Shown: positions 50,424-60,263 of the stretch, in pieces
Position numbering within the stretch: the stretch's first letter is position 1
How the letters are laid out: every line of letters starts with the position of its first letter
Assembly: GCA_022739095.1 (NCBI GenBank)
Contig: JAIJEI010000001.1
Location: 1-64,000 of the forward strand
Source of the DNA: Bifidobacterium sp.
Lineage (GTDB): Bacteria > Actinomycetota > Actinomycetes > Actinomycetales > Bifidobacteriaceae
Direction: 5' to 3'
DNA: 64,000 bases
Made by a program: the position numbers and the translations under genes
Notes under the pieces: model-generated
Told to the model about the DNA's origin: nothing
Seen by the model: the letters and a program-made list of their open reading frames with translations, nothing else
The model's database searches: none

Positions 50424-52169
50424 CTATGCCTGCGTATCCTCCGAGTTGCCGTTGCCGCCATCTTCTCCGTCTTCGCCGAGAAGCTTGGACAGTTCGGCAT
50501 CCCAGTCGATATCGCCGGTCTTGCCATCTGCGGCAGGGTGGGAAGCGGAACCGTTGGCTTCGGAAGAAGAGTCTGAAGGAGCGTCGGACGACGGAGACGC
50601 GCCATCTGCGGGCTTGTCGCCGGGCAGCGAAGGCAGCAGATCGGGATGCGACCACTTGGCGTCACGGCCTTCAGGGCCTTCGGCGGCGGTAATCATCTCC
50701 CACAATCCGGCGGCCTCGCGCATGCGCTTGGGACGCAGCTGCAAACCGAGCAGACTTTCGAACGTACGCTCGGCGGGACCACCCATCGCGCGCTCGCGGC
50801 GCATCATCTCACGCAATTGTTCGACATGAGGCAGATGGGCCATACCAGCGCGCCACACCACGCAATCCACCCAGCCCTCGACCATTGCCAGAAGCGTTTC
50901 CAGCGAAGCCAGTGCCTCGCGCTGTTCGGGAGTGTCGGGAATGCCGACCTTGGTGAGATTCACCGCGCCGGAAATCGACTCCGGATCCATCGACGTGGCG
51001 TCACGCAGCTGTTCCTCCATCGCATCCAGATCGATGGAGATGCCGCGTGCGTACTTGCCGATGAGCGCCTCGAAACGCGACATCAGCCACGGTACCGAGG
51101 CATACAGGCGGGCGTGAGCCATTTCCTGCAGGGCCAGGAAGGAAAGCACCTCAGATTCGGGGATTTTCTCGGTGGTCTCGAATCCGGAGAGCGCAGCCTC
51201 GAACGCGGCGGCGTCGGCGGCGTCAGCGGAAGCATCAGAGCCGGAGACTTGGGCGGTACCGTCAGTTGCCGGAGTATCGCTGTTGTCGGCCGAAGTGAAG
51301 CCAATGGGATTGGCGGAAGCGTCGGTGGATGTGGAGAACGGATTGACCGAGTCGGTTGAAGTGCCGGCCGCATCGGCCTCGGGCGCAGGAGTCTCACCGT
51401 TCAGCATCTTCGCGTATTCGGTGGCGTTCTGGGCAATCAGTCCACCAGCCGGATTCTTCAGCAATGCGATGCCCTGATCGAAACTGCCATGCACTTCATG
51501 GCTCAGATTGCCGGCCGCATGCCCCAACTGCATGGCAAAGGACGTGTTGCCCAGCAGCTTCATCAGTTGGGCTGGATCTTTCATGCCGTCGGGAATCGGA
51601 ATCGGCACCGGCCCGGCGAACATGCCGGCAATCTCGCCATCGCCGAACGCGCCGCCAAGACGCTCCGAAATCACCGAAGCCAAAGCGTCGTTCATCGACT
51701 CGGCCACAGGAGCTGCGAACTTCGCCCACTGGTCGATGGTGCCCTCCACCCAGCCGGCGCGGGTCAGCACATCCGGATCGCCGGGCGCGGGATTGAACTC
51801 GCAGGCGGTATCCAGCCACAGGTTCGCCTCACTCATCGCACGGCGAGCCGCCTCGCCATCCACGGCGGACACGCTGGATGCAGAACCGGAGGCGTTGGCC
51901 TGCTGCAAGGCAATCGACTTGGCGAGCTTGACGTTGATCGGCCCTTCCTCGACAGTGCGCTGCATATCGCCCATCGTGTTGAGTCCGCCGGCGCTGAACG
52001 CGGCCATCATCTGCTGGACTTCGGATGGATTGGGCAGTCGGCTGGGGTCCTGACTCATCAGCTGTTCACGGATCTCCTCAGGCAACTGGCTAATCTGCTG
52101 CCAGGCCATCTCACCCTGAATGGGGCCGAAGCATTTGATCAGCCACTCGTGAATCGCGTTGTCGTCCAT
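50424..52169 (-). CDS. DUF2342 (zinc-dependent metalloprotease-like) protein
   Basis: A 581-aa member of the actinobacterial DUF2342 family, also labelled F420-biosynthesis-associated hydrolase. It shows WLDTACEFNPAPGDPDVLTRAGWVEGTIDQW, LGGAFGDGEIAGMFAGPVPIPIP, SFAMQLGHAAGNLSHEVHGSFDQG, LALQEMAHARLYASVPWLMS, and the C-terminal FESLLGLQLRPKRMREAAGLW. An Ala/Ser/Asp-rich insert (about residues 290-340) and an acidic tail look disordered. Catalytic function is unproven. The start at the MDDNAIHEW codon (52169) follows AAAGAAGGATA. It neighbours the YlbL-like gene divergently, the usual arrangement. Confidence 0.85.
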   Translation of the reverse strand: MDDNAIHEWLIKCFGPIQGEMAWQQISQLPEEIREQLMSQDPSRLPNPSEVQQMMAAFSAGGLNTMGDMQRTVEEGPINVKLAKSIALQQANASGSASSVSAVDGEAARRAMSEANLWLDTACEFNPAPGDPDVLTRAGWVEGTIDQWAKFAAPVAESMNDALASVISERLGGAFGDGEIAGMFAGPVPIPIPDGMKDPAQLMKLLGNTSFAMQLGHAAGNLSHEVHGSFDQGIALLKNPAGGLIAQNATEYAKMLNGETPAPEADAAGTSTDSVNPFSTSTDASANPIGFTSADNSDTPATDGTAQVSGSDASADAADAAAFEAALSGFETTEKIPESEVLSFLALQEMAHARLYASVPWLMSRFEALIGKYARGISIDLDAMEEQLRDATSMDPESISGAVNLTKVGIPDTPEQREALASLETLLAMVEGWVDCVVWRAGMAHLPHVEQLREMMRRERAMGGPAERTFESLLGLQLRPKRMREAAGLWEMITAAEGPEGRDAKWSHPDLLPSLPGDKPADGASPSSDAPSDSSSEANGSASHPAADGKTGDIDWDAELSKLLGEDGEDGGNGNSEDTQA

Positions 52170-52302
52170 GCGTATCCTTCTTTGCCGCGGTGTGTTACCC
52201 CAAGTGTAGGGTCTGCCCGGGCCTGTTCGCGTGTGGCCGAGCAATATTTTCGGTTTATGTTCGTTTTCGGCTGATTTCGGCCCTCCGCCTACACTGTAGG
52301 GT

Positions 52303-53271
52303 ATGTTTGCACGCCACAGGAATCAGGAACCAGACCTCGTCCAGGAGCAGGAGAACCCGACTGCGGATTCGGAAGCGGGGGATGAGCGCATGCCATCGTT
52401 CGAAGTGAAGCATGATTCGCGTCTATCTCGTGGAATCAGCCGTGCTCGGGCCTATGCGGCCGCTCGTCCGAAACGCCATTTCGTCGGTGCATTCGCCGTG
52501 TTGCTTGGTGTGGTGATTCTGCTGCTGCCCAGTCCGTACGTCATCGAGATGCCCGGACCCACCCAGGACGTGCTGGGCAAGGTCGAGGATGGTGCGGTTA
52601 TCGACATCACCGGTACCGGCGTGACGATGTATAAGGATTCCGGCAAGTTGCTGCTGACCACGGTGAACGCGTCCGGCGTGCCCGGGTACCCGATCATCAA
52701 CGCGCAGGCCGTCTGGGGTTGGGCCGATCCGCAGGTGGAGGTCATGCCGCGCGAGGCCACGGTACCGGTGGGCCAGAGTGCGGACCAGTATCAGAAGAAA
52801 GTCGAACAAGACATGGCCGGCTCCCAGGATTCGGCCAGTGCCGTCGGTCTGGCGTATGCCAAAGCCCATGCGAACGAACTGGGCATTGACGCCAGCGCAT
52901 TGCAACACGCCAAGGTGACGATGCACGTGGACAGCATCGGCGGGCCGTCCGCAGGCATGATGTACACGCTCGGTCTCATCGACAAACTCACCCCCGCCAA
53001 CGAGAGCGGCGGCAAGACCATTGCCGGCACCGGTACCATAGACAAGGACGGCAAAGTCGGCAGAATCGGCGGCATAGAGCTGAAGATGCTTGGCGCCAAG
53101 CGCGATGGCGCCACATGGTTCCTTGCTCCCGCATCGAATTGTTCGGATGTGGCCGGCCGCGTGCCGGATGGTCTGCGCGACGTCAAGGTCGCCACGCTGG
53201 ACGAGGCGTATCAGGCGTTGGTGGCCATCGGCAAGGGGCAGTCCGACGATTTGCCTCGTTGCGAGGCATGA
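52303..53271 (+). CDS. YlbL-like Lon-domain (S16) secreted or anchored protease
   Basis: A 322-aa protein with a 65-residue cytoplasmic N-terminus, one membrane helix (VGAFAVLLGVVILLLPSPYVI) and an extracytoplasmic C-terminus. The Lon proteolytic domain shows MHVDSIGGPSAGMMYTLGLID with catalytic Ser216, and GRIGGIELKMLGAKRDGATWF with catalytic Lys261, so the Ser-Lys dyad is intact. Usual YlbL proteins carry a PDZ domain between helix and protease. I cannot see a PDZ signature here, and residues 110-205 are polar instead. In other bacteria YlbL-type proteases act in envelope or DNA-damage responses. ATG 52303 lies near the promoter-rich gap. Confidence 0.85.
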   Translation: MFARHRNQEPDLVQEQENPTADSEAGDERMPSFEVKHDSRLSRGISRARAYAAARPKRHFVGAFAVLLGVVILLLPSPYVIEMPGPTQDVLGKVEDGAVIDITGTGVTMYKDSGKLLLTTVNASGVPGYPIINAQAVWGWADPQVEVMPREATVPVGQSADQYQKKVEQDMAGSQDSASAVGLAYAKAHANELGIDASALQHAKVTMHVDSIGGPSAGMMYTLGLIDKLTPANESGGKTIAGTGTIDKDGKVGRIGGIELKMLGAKRDGATWFLAPASNCSDVAGRVPDGLRDVKVATLDEAYQALVAIGKGQSDDLPRCEA

Positions 53272-53377
53272 CACGCGCGGCCAGTCGTTGTTTCCGGTGA
53301 GACGACTCGCGTGGGTCTGCCCACAATGCGGCGATTTTCGGCCGCGTTAACGCATTTGTTCGCGAAGACTTGCTAAT

Positions 53378-53803
53378 GTGTCCCCTGTGAATCAAACGGC
53401 ATCACAGAACGCTGAAGAATTTGGTTTCGAGCCCGGCGATATCGTCCAGGAGTGGCTCTGGGACGACGACGTGGACGATTCCATTCGTGCCCAGATTGAA
53501 GAGCTCACGGGCGAGGATCTCGTGGACGAGGACTACGACTCCGCTGTGGACGGCATCATCGTATGGTGGCGCGACGGCGATGATGAGGATGAATTGTCCG
53601 ATACGATCGTTGACGCCTACGCGGTACTGGGCAATGACGGCCCGCTGTGGATACTGACTCCCAAGCCTGGCCGCCCGGGTGCCGCCAGCTCCTCAACCGT
53701 GCAGTCCGCCGCACAGACCGCCGGTATGAACGCCGCCACCCCGCTGACCGTCAGCTCGGACTGGAACGGCATCCGCCTGCGCGCATTCGGCAAGGGCCGC
53801 TGA
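53378..53803 (+). CDS. DUF3052 family protein
   Basis: A 141-aa acidic actinobacterial protein of unknown function. It shows EFGFEPGDIVQEWLWDDDVDD, SIRAQIEELTGEDLVDEDYDSAVDGIIVWWRDGD and DTIVDAYAVLGNDGPLWILTPKPGR, all characteristic of DUF3052. GTG 53378 and GTG 53387 are both possible starts; neither has a strong site, and an ATG at 53376 is out of frame. It stands alone between the YlbL-like gene and tRNA-Val. Confidence 0.87.
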   Translation: MSPVNQTASQNAEEFGFEPGDIVQEWLWDDDVDDSIRAQIEELTGEDLVDEDYDSAVDGIIVWWRDGDDEDELSDTIVDAYAVLGNDGPLWILTPKPGRPGAASSSTVQSAAQTAGMNAATPLTVSSDWNGIRLRAFGKGR

Positions 53804-53964
53804 TAAGCCTCAGTCAATACGCTTGACTTTAAGCGTGTTGACTGGCGTCGCGTGCTGCGTAGTGCTGCTGGGCGTGAGAATGTCATCGCGATTGAGCGCC
53901 ACGGCACGCGTATGCGACACCACGTGTCGCGCAGTGCCGGCCATACGCTATTGTTGTCATTTGC
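53804..53964. other. Intergenic region before tRNA-Val
   Basis: Contains CAATACGCTTGACTTTAAGCGTGTTG-like inverted sequence (53816-53840, arms CACGC/AAGCGT related), a possible terminator for DUF3052. No gene seen. Confidence 0.3.
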
Positions 53965-54038
53965 GGGCGATTAGCTCAGTTGGTTAGAGCGCCACCTTTA
54001 CACGGTGGATGTCACAGGTTCGAATCCTGTATCGCCCA
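53965..54038 (+). tRNA. tRNA-Val (anticodon TAC)
   Basis: A 74-nt cloverleaf. The acceptor stem is GGGCGAT / ATCGCCC, D-arm GCTC AGTTGGTTA GAGC, anticodon arm CCACC TTTACAC GGTGG with anticodon TAC, and T-arm ACAGG TTCGAAT CCTGT. The discriminator base is A. CCA is not encoded. Confidence 0.97.
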
Positions 54039-54270
54039 CTTTCACCTTTCATCGCTCCATACATTCCCCCTAATTCCATCGATATGAGTTGTGACGATAT
54101 TCCCTGACAGTCTTCGGCAAGGGTTCTGAAATCTCAGTGAGATGCATGCAGAAGGAAGATTGAAGTACTGCTACAAAATCGTGAATTTCGGTCTTCTTGG
54201 TCAGATGCGTCTCAATAGTCACGTAAAGTTGTGGCAGAGTGTTTATATCCAGCAGGAGGTCGAATAGCCG

Positions 54271-55974
54271 ATGGCGCAGGAACTTCGTGAAGGGGACGGC
54301 AAGTCGGGCATCGCACGTGCGGGCAAGCGCAAGTGGGGGTATGACCCCGCTCAGGTGGACGCTTTCCTGGAGCGCGCCCATGCTCTGTATGACAGCGAGG
54401 GCATGAATCTCACCCAGCATGACATTCAGAACGTGTCCTTTGATTTGCGCAAGAACGGCTATGTGATCGCACAGGTTGACGCCGCGCTTGGACGTCTGGA
54501 ACGTGCCGTGGTCGATAGGCAGACCACATGGGAGATCGCACAGTATGGGCGTGTGACGTGGAAGGCGAAGACCGAGAAGCTGTATCACGAAGTCCAGAAC
54601 CATGCGGAGCGTAACGAGCGCGAACGCTTCAAGTCCGGAGCGCCCAAGCAACCTTCGTACGATAAGAAGCAGGTGGATCGTCTGGTCGACCAGATTGTGG
54701 ACAAGGCGGCGGCCGCATTGGGCGTTGACGGCGTTACCGAAGACGATGTACGGTCTTTGGCCGATCTCGATGCGAATACGGTCAACAATGTGATCTTCAC
54801 CCAGCGCAAGGGCAAGAAAGGCTATGACGAGCGACAGGTCGATTACTTCCTGAACGCCTGCGTGCAGTTGCTGAGTCGCTTGGAATCCTATGCCCGTGTG
54901 GCCGATTTCGTGTCCGGCGAGCCTGCGGCTCCTGCCCAGACCGCCACGAACGTGACCGTTCAAGCGAACGGCGTCTCGCCATTGTTCGCTTCCGGAACGC
55001 AGCGCCCGGCAACTGACGAACGTTTTGCGCCGGCTGCCGTTGCTCGTGACGAATCATTCGATGCCCTGCATCAGGCCGAGCAGAGCTTGTTCACTGCTCC
55101 GGCTCCGGTTGTTCCCGCAGCGCCGGCCGCGGCGGCACCGATCGCCTATGCGCCGGCTCCTGCATCGTTCGATGCTTCCACAAGCACCAATGACACCAAT
55201 GCGGAACAGCCGGTTTCCTTTGCTCCCGCAGCATACCCGGTACATGCGTCCAACGAGTCCGCGGCGAAGCCCGTCTCCGAGACGCCTTCCGTGGCTCCTA
55301 CCGCAGTTGCTGCGGCTGAGCCTCCCGTCAGTGCCCCGTCCGCGCCGGTTTCCGGTGTGACCGCTGGCAGCGCCCCCTCGTTTGCTCCGGCACAGGTGGC
55401 ACACGAACCCGCAGCTCCGTCATCGAACCCGTCGGTGTTCGCGGAACAGCCCGTGGATATGGTGCAGAACGATTCCTCTTTGGCCGCTCTCGCCCACATG
55501 GCTGCGGTTTCTCAGGAACTTCCGGCAGTGGATGCACCGTCCTTCGCTCCTAAGATGCCCAGCCTTGACACGCCGAATGCGCTGAAATTGAATGAGGTAC
55601 CGGTTTCGGTTCCATCCCCGGCACCCTCCGCCCCGGCAGTACAGCCTGTGAATAGCACTGCTGACGAGGCTGCGTCCGCTGCCATGCCGGTCTCCTTTGC
55701 TCCCACCAGCAAGCCGGATCGTAACACGAACTCCATTCCGGTTCGCGCCTCCGATAGTCAGCCTGCAGACAGCACGATCTCCCGTCCGGCTGCGGAATCA
55801 TCTGAATACGTTGCCGCCTCCCACGACACGGAAGCAGCTCAGCCGTCACAGGATAAGCACGATTCCAACGATTCGTTCCCGCTGCTGTTCCCGTTTGTCG
55901 GTAACTTCGATTCGGATATCCCCGACCTGTCGTTCCCCACACTGAACAATGACGATACGAAGAAGGAACAGTGA
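54271..55974 (+). CDS. DivIVA-repeat protein with long disordered tail
   Basis: A 567-aa protein. Residues 1-215 contain four related DivIVA-type motifs: GYDPAQVDAFL (23-33), GYVIAQVDAAL (63-73), SYDKKQVDRLV (129-139) and GYDERQVDYFL (184-194). The second and fourth are preceded by the VSFDLRKN / VIFTQRKGK element, so the region is a duplicated pair. Residues about 216-567 are Ala/Pro/Ser/Val-rich and low in complexity. DivIVA-type proteins mark poles and septa in actinobacteria; localisation here is inferred. The stop overlaps the GTG start of dxr by four bases, an unusual pairing of a cell-shape gene with isoprenoid genes. Confidence 0.82.
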   Translation: MAQELREGDGKSGIARAGKRKWGYDPAQVDAFLERAHALYDSEGMNLTQHDIQNVSFDLRKNGYVIAQVDAALGRLERAVVDRQTTWEIAQYGRVTWKAKTEKLYHEVQNHAERNERERFKSGAPKQPSYDKKQVDRLVDQIVDKAAAALGVDGVTEDDVRSLADLDANTVNNVIFTQRKGKKGYDERQVDYFLNACVQLLSRLESYARVADFVSGEPAAPAQTATNVTVQANGVSPLFASGTQRPATDERFAPAAVARDESFDALHQAEQSLFTAPAPVVPAAPAAAAPIAYAPAPASFDASTSTNDTNAEQPVSFAPAAYPVHASNESAAKPVSETPSVAPTAVAAAEPPVSAPSAPVSGVTAGSAPSFAPAQVAHEPAAPSSNPSVFAEQPVDMVQNDSSLAALAHMAAVSQELPAVDAPSFAPKMPSLDTPNALKLNEVPVSVPSPAPSAPAVQPVNSTADEAASAAMPVSFAPTSKPDRNTNSIPVRASDSQPADSTISRPAAESSEYVAASHDTEAAQPSQDKHDSNDSFPLLFPFVGNFDSDIPDLSFPTLNNDDTKKEQ

Positions 55975-57161
55975 GCATAGCCTCCAACTCCACCGTCATC
56001 ATTCTCGGATCCACCGGATCCATCGGCACCCAAGGACTTGACGTCATCTCGCGTCACCCTGAACGATTTACCGTCACCGGTCTGGCGGCGGGCGGAGCGC
56101 ATATCGAGCTGCTGGCGCAACAGGCCGCACAGTTCCATGTGCCCGAAGTCGCGGTGTTTGATGAGACCAAGGTTCCAGCACTGCAAACAGCTCTCGCACA
56201 GGCCGGCGCACAAGGAGTCCGCGTGACCGGCGGTCCGGATTCGGTCATCGCCATGGCCGGCTCCGGTGCGAATGTCGTATTGAACGGCATCACCGGCTCC
56301 ATCGGCCTCGAACCGTCGATCGCGGCGCTCAAGGCCGGTTCCCAGCTGGCATTGGCCAACAAGGAGTCCGTAGTCGCGGGCGGGCATCTGCTGTTCAGCG
56401 CCCAAGTGCGCGAGAACCAGATCAACCCGGTCGATTCCGAACATTCCGCCATCTGGCAATCCCTGCGCTCCGGCACCCACGCCGAAGTCGCCAAGCTTGT
56501 GGTCACCGCCTCCGGCGGCCCATTCCGCGGCTGGAAGCGTGCCGGCATGGAGAACATCACTCCCGAGCAGGCGCTGCATCATCCGACGTGGAACATGGGG
56601 CCGGTCGTCACTATCAACTCCTCCACACTGATGAACAAGGGCCTCGAAGTCATCGAGGCGTCCCGCTTGTTCAATGTGCCGCCTGAACGCATCGACGTGA
56701 CCGTGCACCCGCAGTCCATCGTCCATTCCATGGTCGAATTTGTGGACGGTGCCACGATTTGCCAGGCTTCGCCGCCAGACATGCGTCTGCCCATCGCGCT
56801 AGGCCTGTCCGCGCCGGACCGCATGACCAATGTGGCCGCCGCGTGCGACTGGACGCAAGCCGCAACTTGGACCTTCGAACCGTTGGACGATGAGGCGTTC
56901 CCCGCCGTGCAACTGGCCCGCCACTGTCTGGCCGCCTCCGAGAAGCATACGGCGGTGCTCAATGCTGCCAACGAACAGGCCGTGCATGCCTTCCTCGAGC
57001 ATCGTCTGCCATACCTCGGCATCGTTGACACGGTCAAAGCCGTGCTGGATCAGATGGACGCCGAGCTTCGTGGTAACCCGCTGTTCGCGGACGTGGAGGA
57101 AATGAACCAGCTTGAGCTTGAAGCCCGCCGACGCGCCGACAACCTGATAAACAAGCAATGA
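55971..57161 (+). CDS. dxr: 1-deoxy-D-xylulose 5-phosphate reductoisomerase
   Basis: Converts DXP to MEP with NADPH, the committed step of the non-mevalonate isoprenoid pathway. At 396 aa it has the family length. It shows [26 protein letters not shown] (NADPH loop), [13 protein letters not shown], the metal/substrate site [13 protein letters not shown], and [14 protein letters not shown] with the flexible loop, then [27 protein letters not shown]. The GTG start at 55971 overlaps the upstream stop. Its stop overlaps ispG by four bases, so the three genes are translationally coupled. Confidence 0.95.
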   Translation: MSIASNSTVIILGSTGSIGTQGLDVISRHPERFTVTGLAAGGAHIELLAQQAAQFHVPEVAVFDETKVPALQTALAQAGAQGVRVTGGPDSVIAMAGSGANVVLNGITGSIGLEPSIAALKAGSQLALANKESVVAGGHLLFSAQVRENQINPVDSEHSAIWQSLRSGTHAEVAKLVVTASGGPFRGWKRAGMENITPEQALHHPTWNMGPVVTINSSTLMNKGLEVIEASRLFNVPPERIDVTVHPQSIVHSMVEFVDGATICQASPPDMRLPIALGLSAPDRMTNVAAACDWTQAATWTFEPLDDEAFPAVQLARHCLAASEKHTAVLNAANEQAVHAFLEHRLPYLGIVDTVKAVLDQMDAELRGNPLFADVEEMNQLELEARRRADNLINKQ

Positions 57162-58381
57162 TGAATACCTTGAATACGGAAAATCCCATCGAAAAGCCGT
57201 TCCGCAAAACCGGTGATCCGGTCGACCTGACCAGCGAATCGCCCTTGCACCCGCGCCGCAAGTCCCGCCGCATCATGGTGGGCCCGGTGCCGGTGGGCGG
57301 GGGAGCGCCCATCTCCGTGCAGTCGATGACCAACACACTCACGGCCAACGTACCTGCCACGTTGCAGCAGATCGCCGAACTGACCGCCGCCGGCTGCGAC
57401 ATCGTGCGCGTGGCCGTGCCAAGTCAGGACGATGCCGACGCGCTGCCGGAAATCTGCCGCAAATCGCCGATTCCGGTCATCGCCGATATACACTTCCAGT
57501 CCAAATACGTGTTCCAGGCCATCGACGCCGGCTGCGCGGCCGTGCGTGTGAACCCCGGCAACATCCGTAAGTTCGACGAAGTCGGCCCGGACATCTGCAA
57601 GGCCGCCACCGACGCGGGCATCTCGCTGCGTATCGGCGTGAACGCCGGCTCGCTGGACAAGGAACTCTACGCCAAATACGGTGGCCCGACTCCGGAAGCG
57701 CTGGTGGCCTCCGCCTTGAAGGAAGCGCACATGTTCGAGGACGTCGGCTTCCACGATTTCAAGATCTCCGTCAAACACCATGATGTCATCACCATGGTCG
57801 AAACGTACCGACTGCTCGCATCCAAGGGCGATTGGCCGTTGCACCTCGGCGTTACCGAGGCCGGCCCCGCCTGGCAAGGCACCATCAAATCCTGCCTGGC
57901 GTTCGGTGCGCTCTTGGCCGAGGGCATTGGCGACACGATTCGCGTGTCCCTTTCCGCGCCGCCGGTCGAAGAGGTCAAGGTGGGTTGCAAACTCTTGGAA
58001 TACATGGGATTGCGCCCCCGCAAGTTCGATATCATCTCCTGCCCGAGCTGCGGCCGCGCCCAAGTGGATGTGATCCAGCTCGCCTCCGCCGTCACCGAAG
58101 GCCTGAAGGACGTGACCGCGCCGATCCGTGTAGCCGTCATGGGCTGCATCGTCAACGGTCCGGGCGAAGCACGCGAAGCCGACCTCGGCGTGGCCTCCGG
58201 CAATGGCAAGGGCCAGATCTTCATCAAGGGCAAGGTCATCAAGACCGTGCCCGAAGACCAGATCGTCGACACGCTGCTCACCATAGCGAACGATATCGCC
58301 GCCCAAATGGAGGCCGACGACCAAGTGCCCGTCAATTCCACCGGCCCGGTAGTGGTTCCAATCCAGCATCCCGGTCACTGA
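57158..58381 (+). CDS. ispG: 4-hydroxy-3-methylbut-2-en-1-yl diphosphate synthase
   Basis: A 407-aa iron-sulfur enzyme (GcpE) of the MEP pathway that makes HMBPP from MEcPP. It shows [22 protein letters not shown] at the N-terminus, [15 protein letters not shown], and [27 protein letters not shown]. The cluster cysteines are in [12 protein letters not shown] (CxxC) and [18 protein letters not shown]. The start ATG 57158 overlaps the dxr stop; a second ATG follows directly. Together with uppS at 60980 this region supplies and uses isoprenoid precursors for the cell wall. Confidence 0.95.
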   Translation: MMNTLNTENPIEKPFRKTGDPVDLTSESPLHPRRKSRRIMVGPVPVGGGAPISVQSMTNTLTANVPATLQQIAELTAAGCDIVRVAVPSQDDADALPEICRKSPIPVIADIHFQSKYVFQAIDAGCAAVRVNPGNIRKFDEVGPDICKAATDAGISLRIGVNAGSLDKELYAKYGGPTPEALVASALKEAHMFEDVGFHDFKISVKHHDVITMVETYRLLASKGDWPLHLGVTEAGPAWQGTIKSCLAFGALLAEGIGDTIRVSLSAPPVEEVKVGCKLLEYMGLRPRKFDIISCPSCGRAQVDVIQLASAVTEGLKDVTAPIRVAVMGCIVNGPGEAREADLGVASGNGKGQIFIKGKVIKTVPEDQIVDTLLTIANDIAAQMEADDQVPVNSTGPVVVPIQHPGH

Positions 58382-58435
58382 TTCGGCCGAATAGGCCCTC
58401 GGCATAAATATCGCGGTCAGATTACAATAGCGCAC

Positions 58436-60214
58436 GTGCCGCAAGAAGAAGAACATCGCCTGACCATCACCGGGAAGCCGTGGACCAGCACCCACCGGCT
58501 GATGGTCAGCTTGCCCATCTTCATTATCCTGATCGGTGTGCTGGTCTCCATTTCCAATCTGACCACGGTGCCTTGGAACATCGAACCCACCGGCCAGTCG
58601 ATGGCCACGCTCACCGACGATACTGAAGTCACCTTCGATAACCCGTCCGGAGAAACGCTGCCGGCAAAAGGCACGTATGAGGTCACCGAGCGATACATCA
58701 CGCTGAACATGACCAGCGACGGTAATCTGACCAAGGAGTCCGGCGATCAGGGCAAGGCCAATGCAGACGGCGTCCAAGCCATCAAGGTATTGATTCGGGA
58801 ACCTCAGAACGCATCAGGCAAGCGCCCCGGCGTGGTGTTCATGCACGGTGCCGGATACGGCACCTGTGACAACTCCTTTGGCGACGTGGCCTCCGATATG
58901 GCTTCGGCCGGCTTTGTGACCGCAGTGCTCGACAAACCCGTCTGGAGCACCACCGACATCAACCGCGATTATCCGGCCTCAGCCAAGGCATATGATCAGG
59001 TCATCGAATACCTGCGAGCCCAAAGCGATGTGGACGCCGCCAAGGTCGGCATCTATGCCACCTCCGAATCGACATGGATCTCCTCATATCTGCTCGAGGA
59101 CGATCCGGACGTCGCCTTCCAGATTCTCCTGAGCCCGATGGTGTTCAGCCCACGCCAATCACTGGGATTTTTCGTCACCCAGGACTTCACTCTTGCCGGC
59201 GCGAACGAAGGCTATCAATCCATCGTCCAACGCCTGTTCAGCGCGGACACCGGCCTGTTCGGACTGAATAATTTCGACCTCGCCACGCTCAAACCCGCCG
59301 CCTACGCCGTACCCACCTACGTGGCTTACGGTTCAAAAGACGTGATGACGGCGCAGGTCGACGGCGTGCGTGCGATTCTCTACAACGCCCACAAAGCCGA
59401 TAACTGGAACGTAACCGTGCGCAGCTATCCGGTCGCCAACCATGTGCTGCGTTTGGGGGATGAGCCCGAAGCGGGCACCCCGTTTGCGGACGCCTATGTG
59501 GATGATCTCATCGACTGGGCCGTCGGCACTTCCGCCGGACTCACGCAGACCAGCGAAAAGGTGGCCGGCACCAATCTGTACCAATCAATCGGTCTGCCGG
59601 GCGCTTTGAAGGCAAGACGCGTCGGCACCATATATGGTGTGATTCTGCACGTCACGGTGGTACTGCTGCTGCTCGCATCCATCGTGCTGGCACTGGTGGC
59701 GCTGGGTCGCAAAATCGCGGCGGATGCCCGATGGCGGCGCGAGAAACGCGAGGCCAAACGTACGGGCATGCTGATACCGGAACGGCCTGTGGTACTCGGC
59801 TTCGCACATGGTTTCGGCAATGCGCTGCTGACTTTGACCCTCACCACTCTTGCCACACTGCTCATCTTCTTCGCCGGACTCGGACAGGTGATTATGGGCG
59901 TGGTCAAACTTGCATGGGGCAGTGCGCCTATCGAGACGCCGGGCGTCATGTATTGGAGCTGGCCGGTCATCCAAGTGGTGTCCGTGCTGGTGCTATGGGC
60001 TTGGTCCCGCGTCTTTATGCACCTGATAGAAGTCGCTTCCGCCCGCGGCCTGATTCAGATACCCCCTCGTCGCGAATCCGTTCGAGACATCGTCACCGGT
60101 GCCGACCCGGTACTCGCCTCCACCCGGCTGGGCCGAGTCCTGTTCTGGCTGGTGGCCTTCACCATGCTGTACATACTGTTGGTGTTCGCCTTCTGGGGCC
60201 TGTTTATTTACTGA
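58436..60214 (+). CDS. Membrane protein with alpha/beta-hydrolase domain
   Basis: A 592-aa protein. An N-terminal helix (MVSLPIFIILIGVLVSISNL) is followed by an extracytoplasmic domain (residues about 45-385) with alpha/beta-hydrolase features: KRPGVVFMHGAGYGTCD (oxyanion region), VDAAKVGIYATSESTWISSYL as nucleophile elbow (Ser in TSES instead of GxSxG), and a late VANHVLRLGD as candidate catalytic His. Four further helices follow at the C-terminus (about 400-592). The motif departs from the canonical GxSxG, so activity is uncertain. The start is GTG 58436; a strong site is not obvious. Confidence 0.75.
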   Translation: MPQEEEHRLTITGKPWTSTHRLMVSLPIFIILIGVLVSISNLTTVPWNIEPTGQSMATLTDDTEVTFDNPSGETLPAKGTYEVTERYITLNMTSDGNLTKESGDQGKANADGVQAIKVLIREPQNASGKRPGVVFMHGAGYGTCDNSFGDVASDMASAGFVTAVLDKPVWSTTDINRDYPASAKAYDQVIEYLRAQSDVDAAKVGIYATSESTWISSYLLEDDPDVAFQILLSPMVFSPRQSLGFFVTQDFTLAGANEGYQSIVQRLFSADTGLFGLNNFDLATLKPAAYAVPTYVAYGSKDVMTAQVDGVRAILYNAHKADNWNVTVRSYPVANHVLRLGDEPEAGTPFADAYVDDLIDWAVGTSAGLTQTSEKVAGTNLYQSIGLPGALKARRVGTIYGVILHVTVVLLLLASIVLALVALGRKIAADARWRREKREAKRTGMLIPERPVVLGFAHGFGNALLTLTLTTLATLLIFFAGLGQVIMGVVKLAWGSAPIETPGVMYWSWPVIQVVSVLVLWAWSRVFMHLIEVASARGLIQIPPRRESVRDIVTGADPVLASTRLGRVLFWLVAFTMLYILLVFAFWGLFIY

Positions 60215-60263
60215 CTACTTCATTGAGTAGAGTCTGCCGGGCGTCGCGGGGAAAGGAGATGAG

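Noticed and set aside
54070..54963. 297-codon - strand open frame opposite the DivIVA-repeat gene
   Set aside because: Shadow of the + strand gene, which has repeated DivIVA motifs and a coupled downstream start; the - frame has no recognisable protein.
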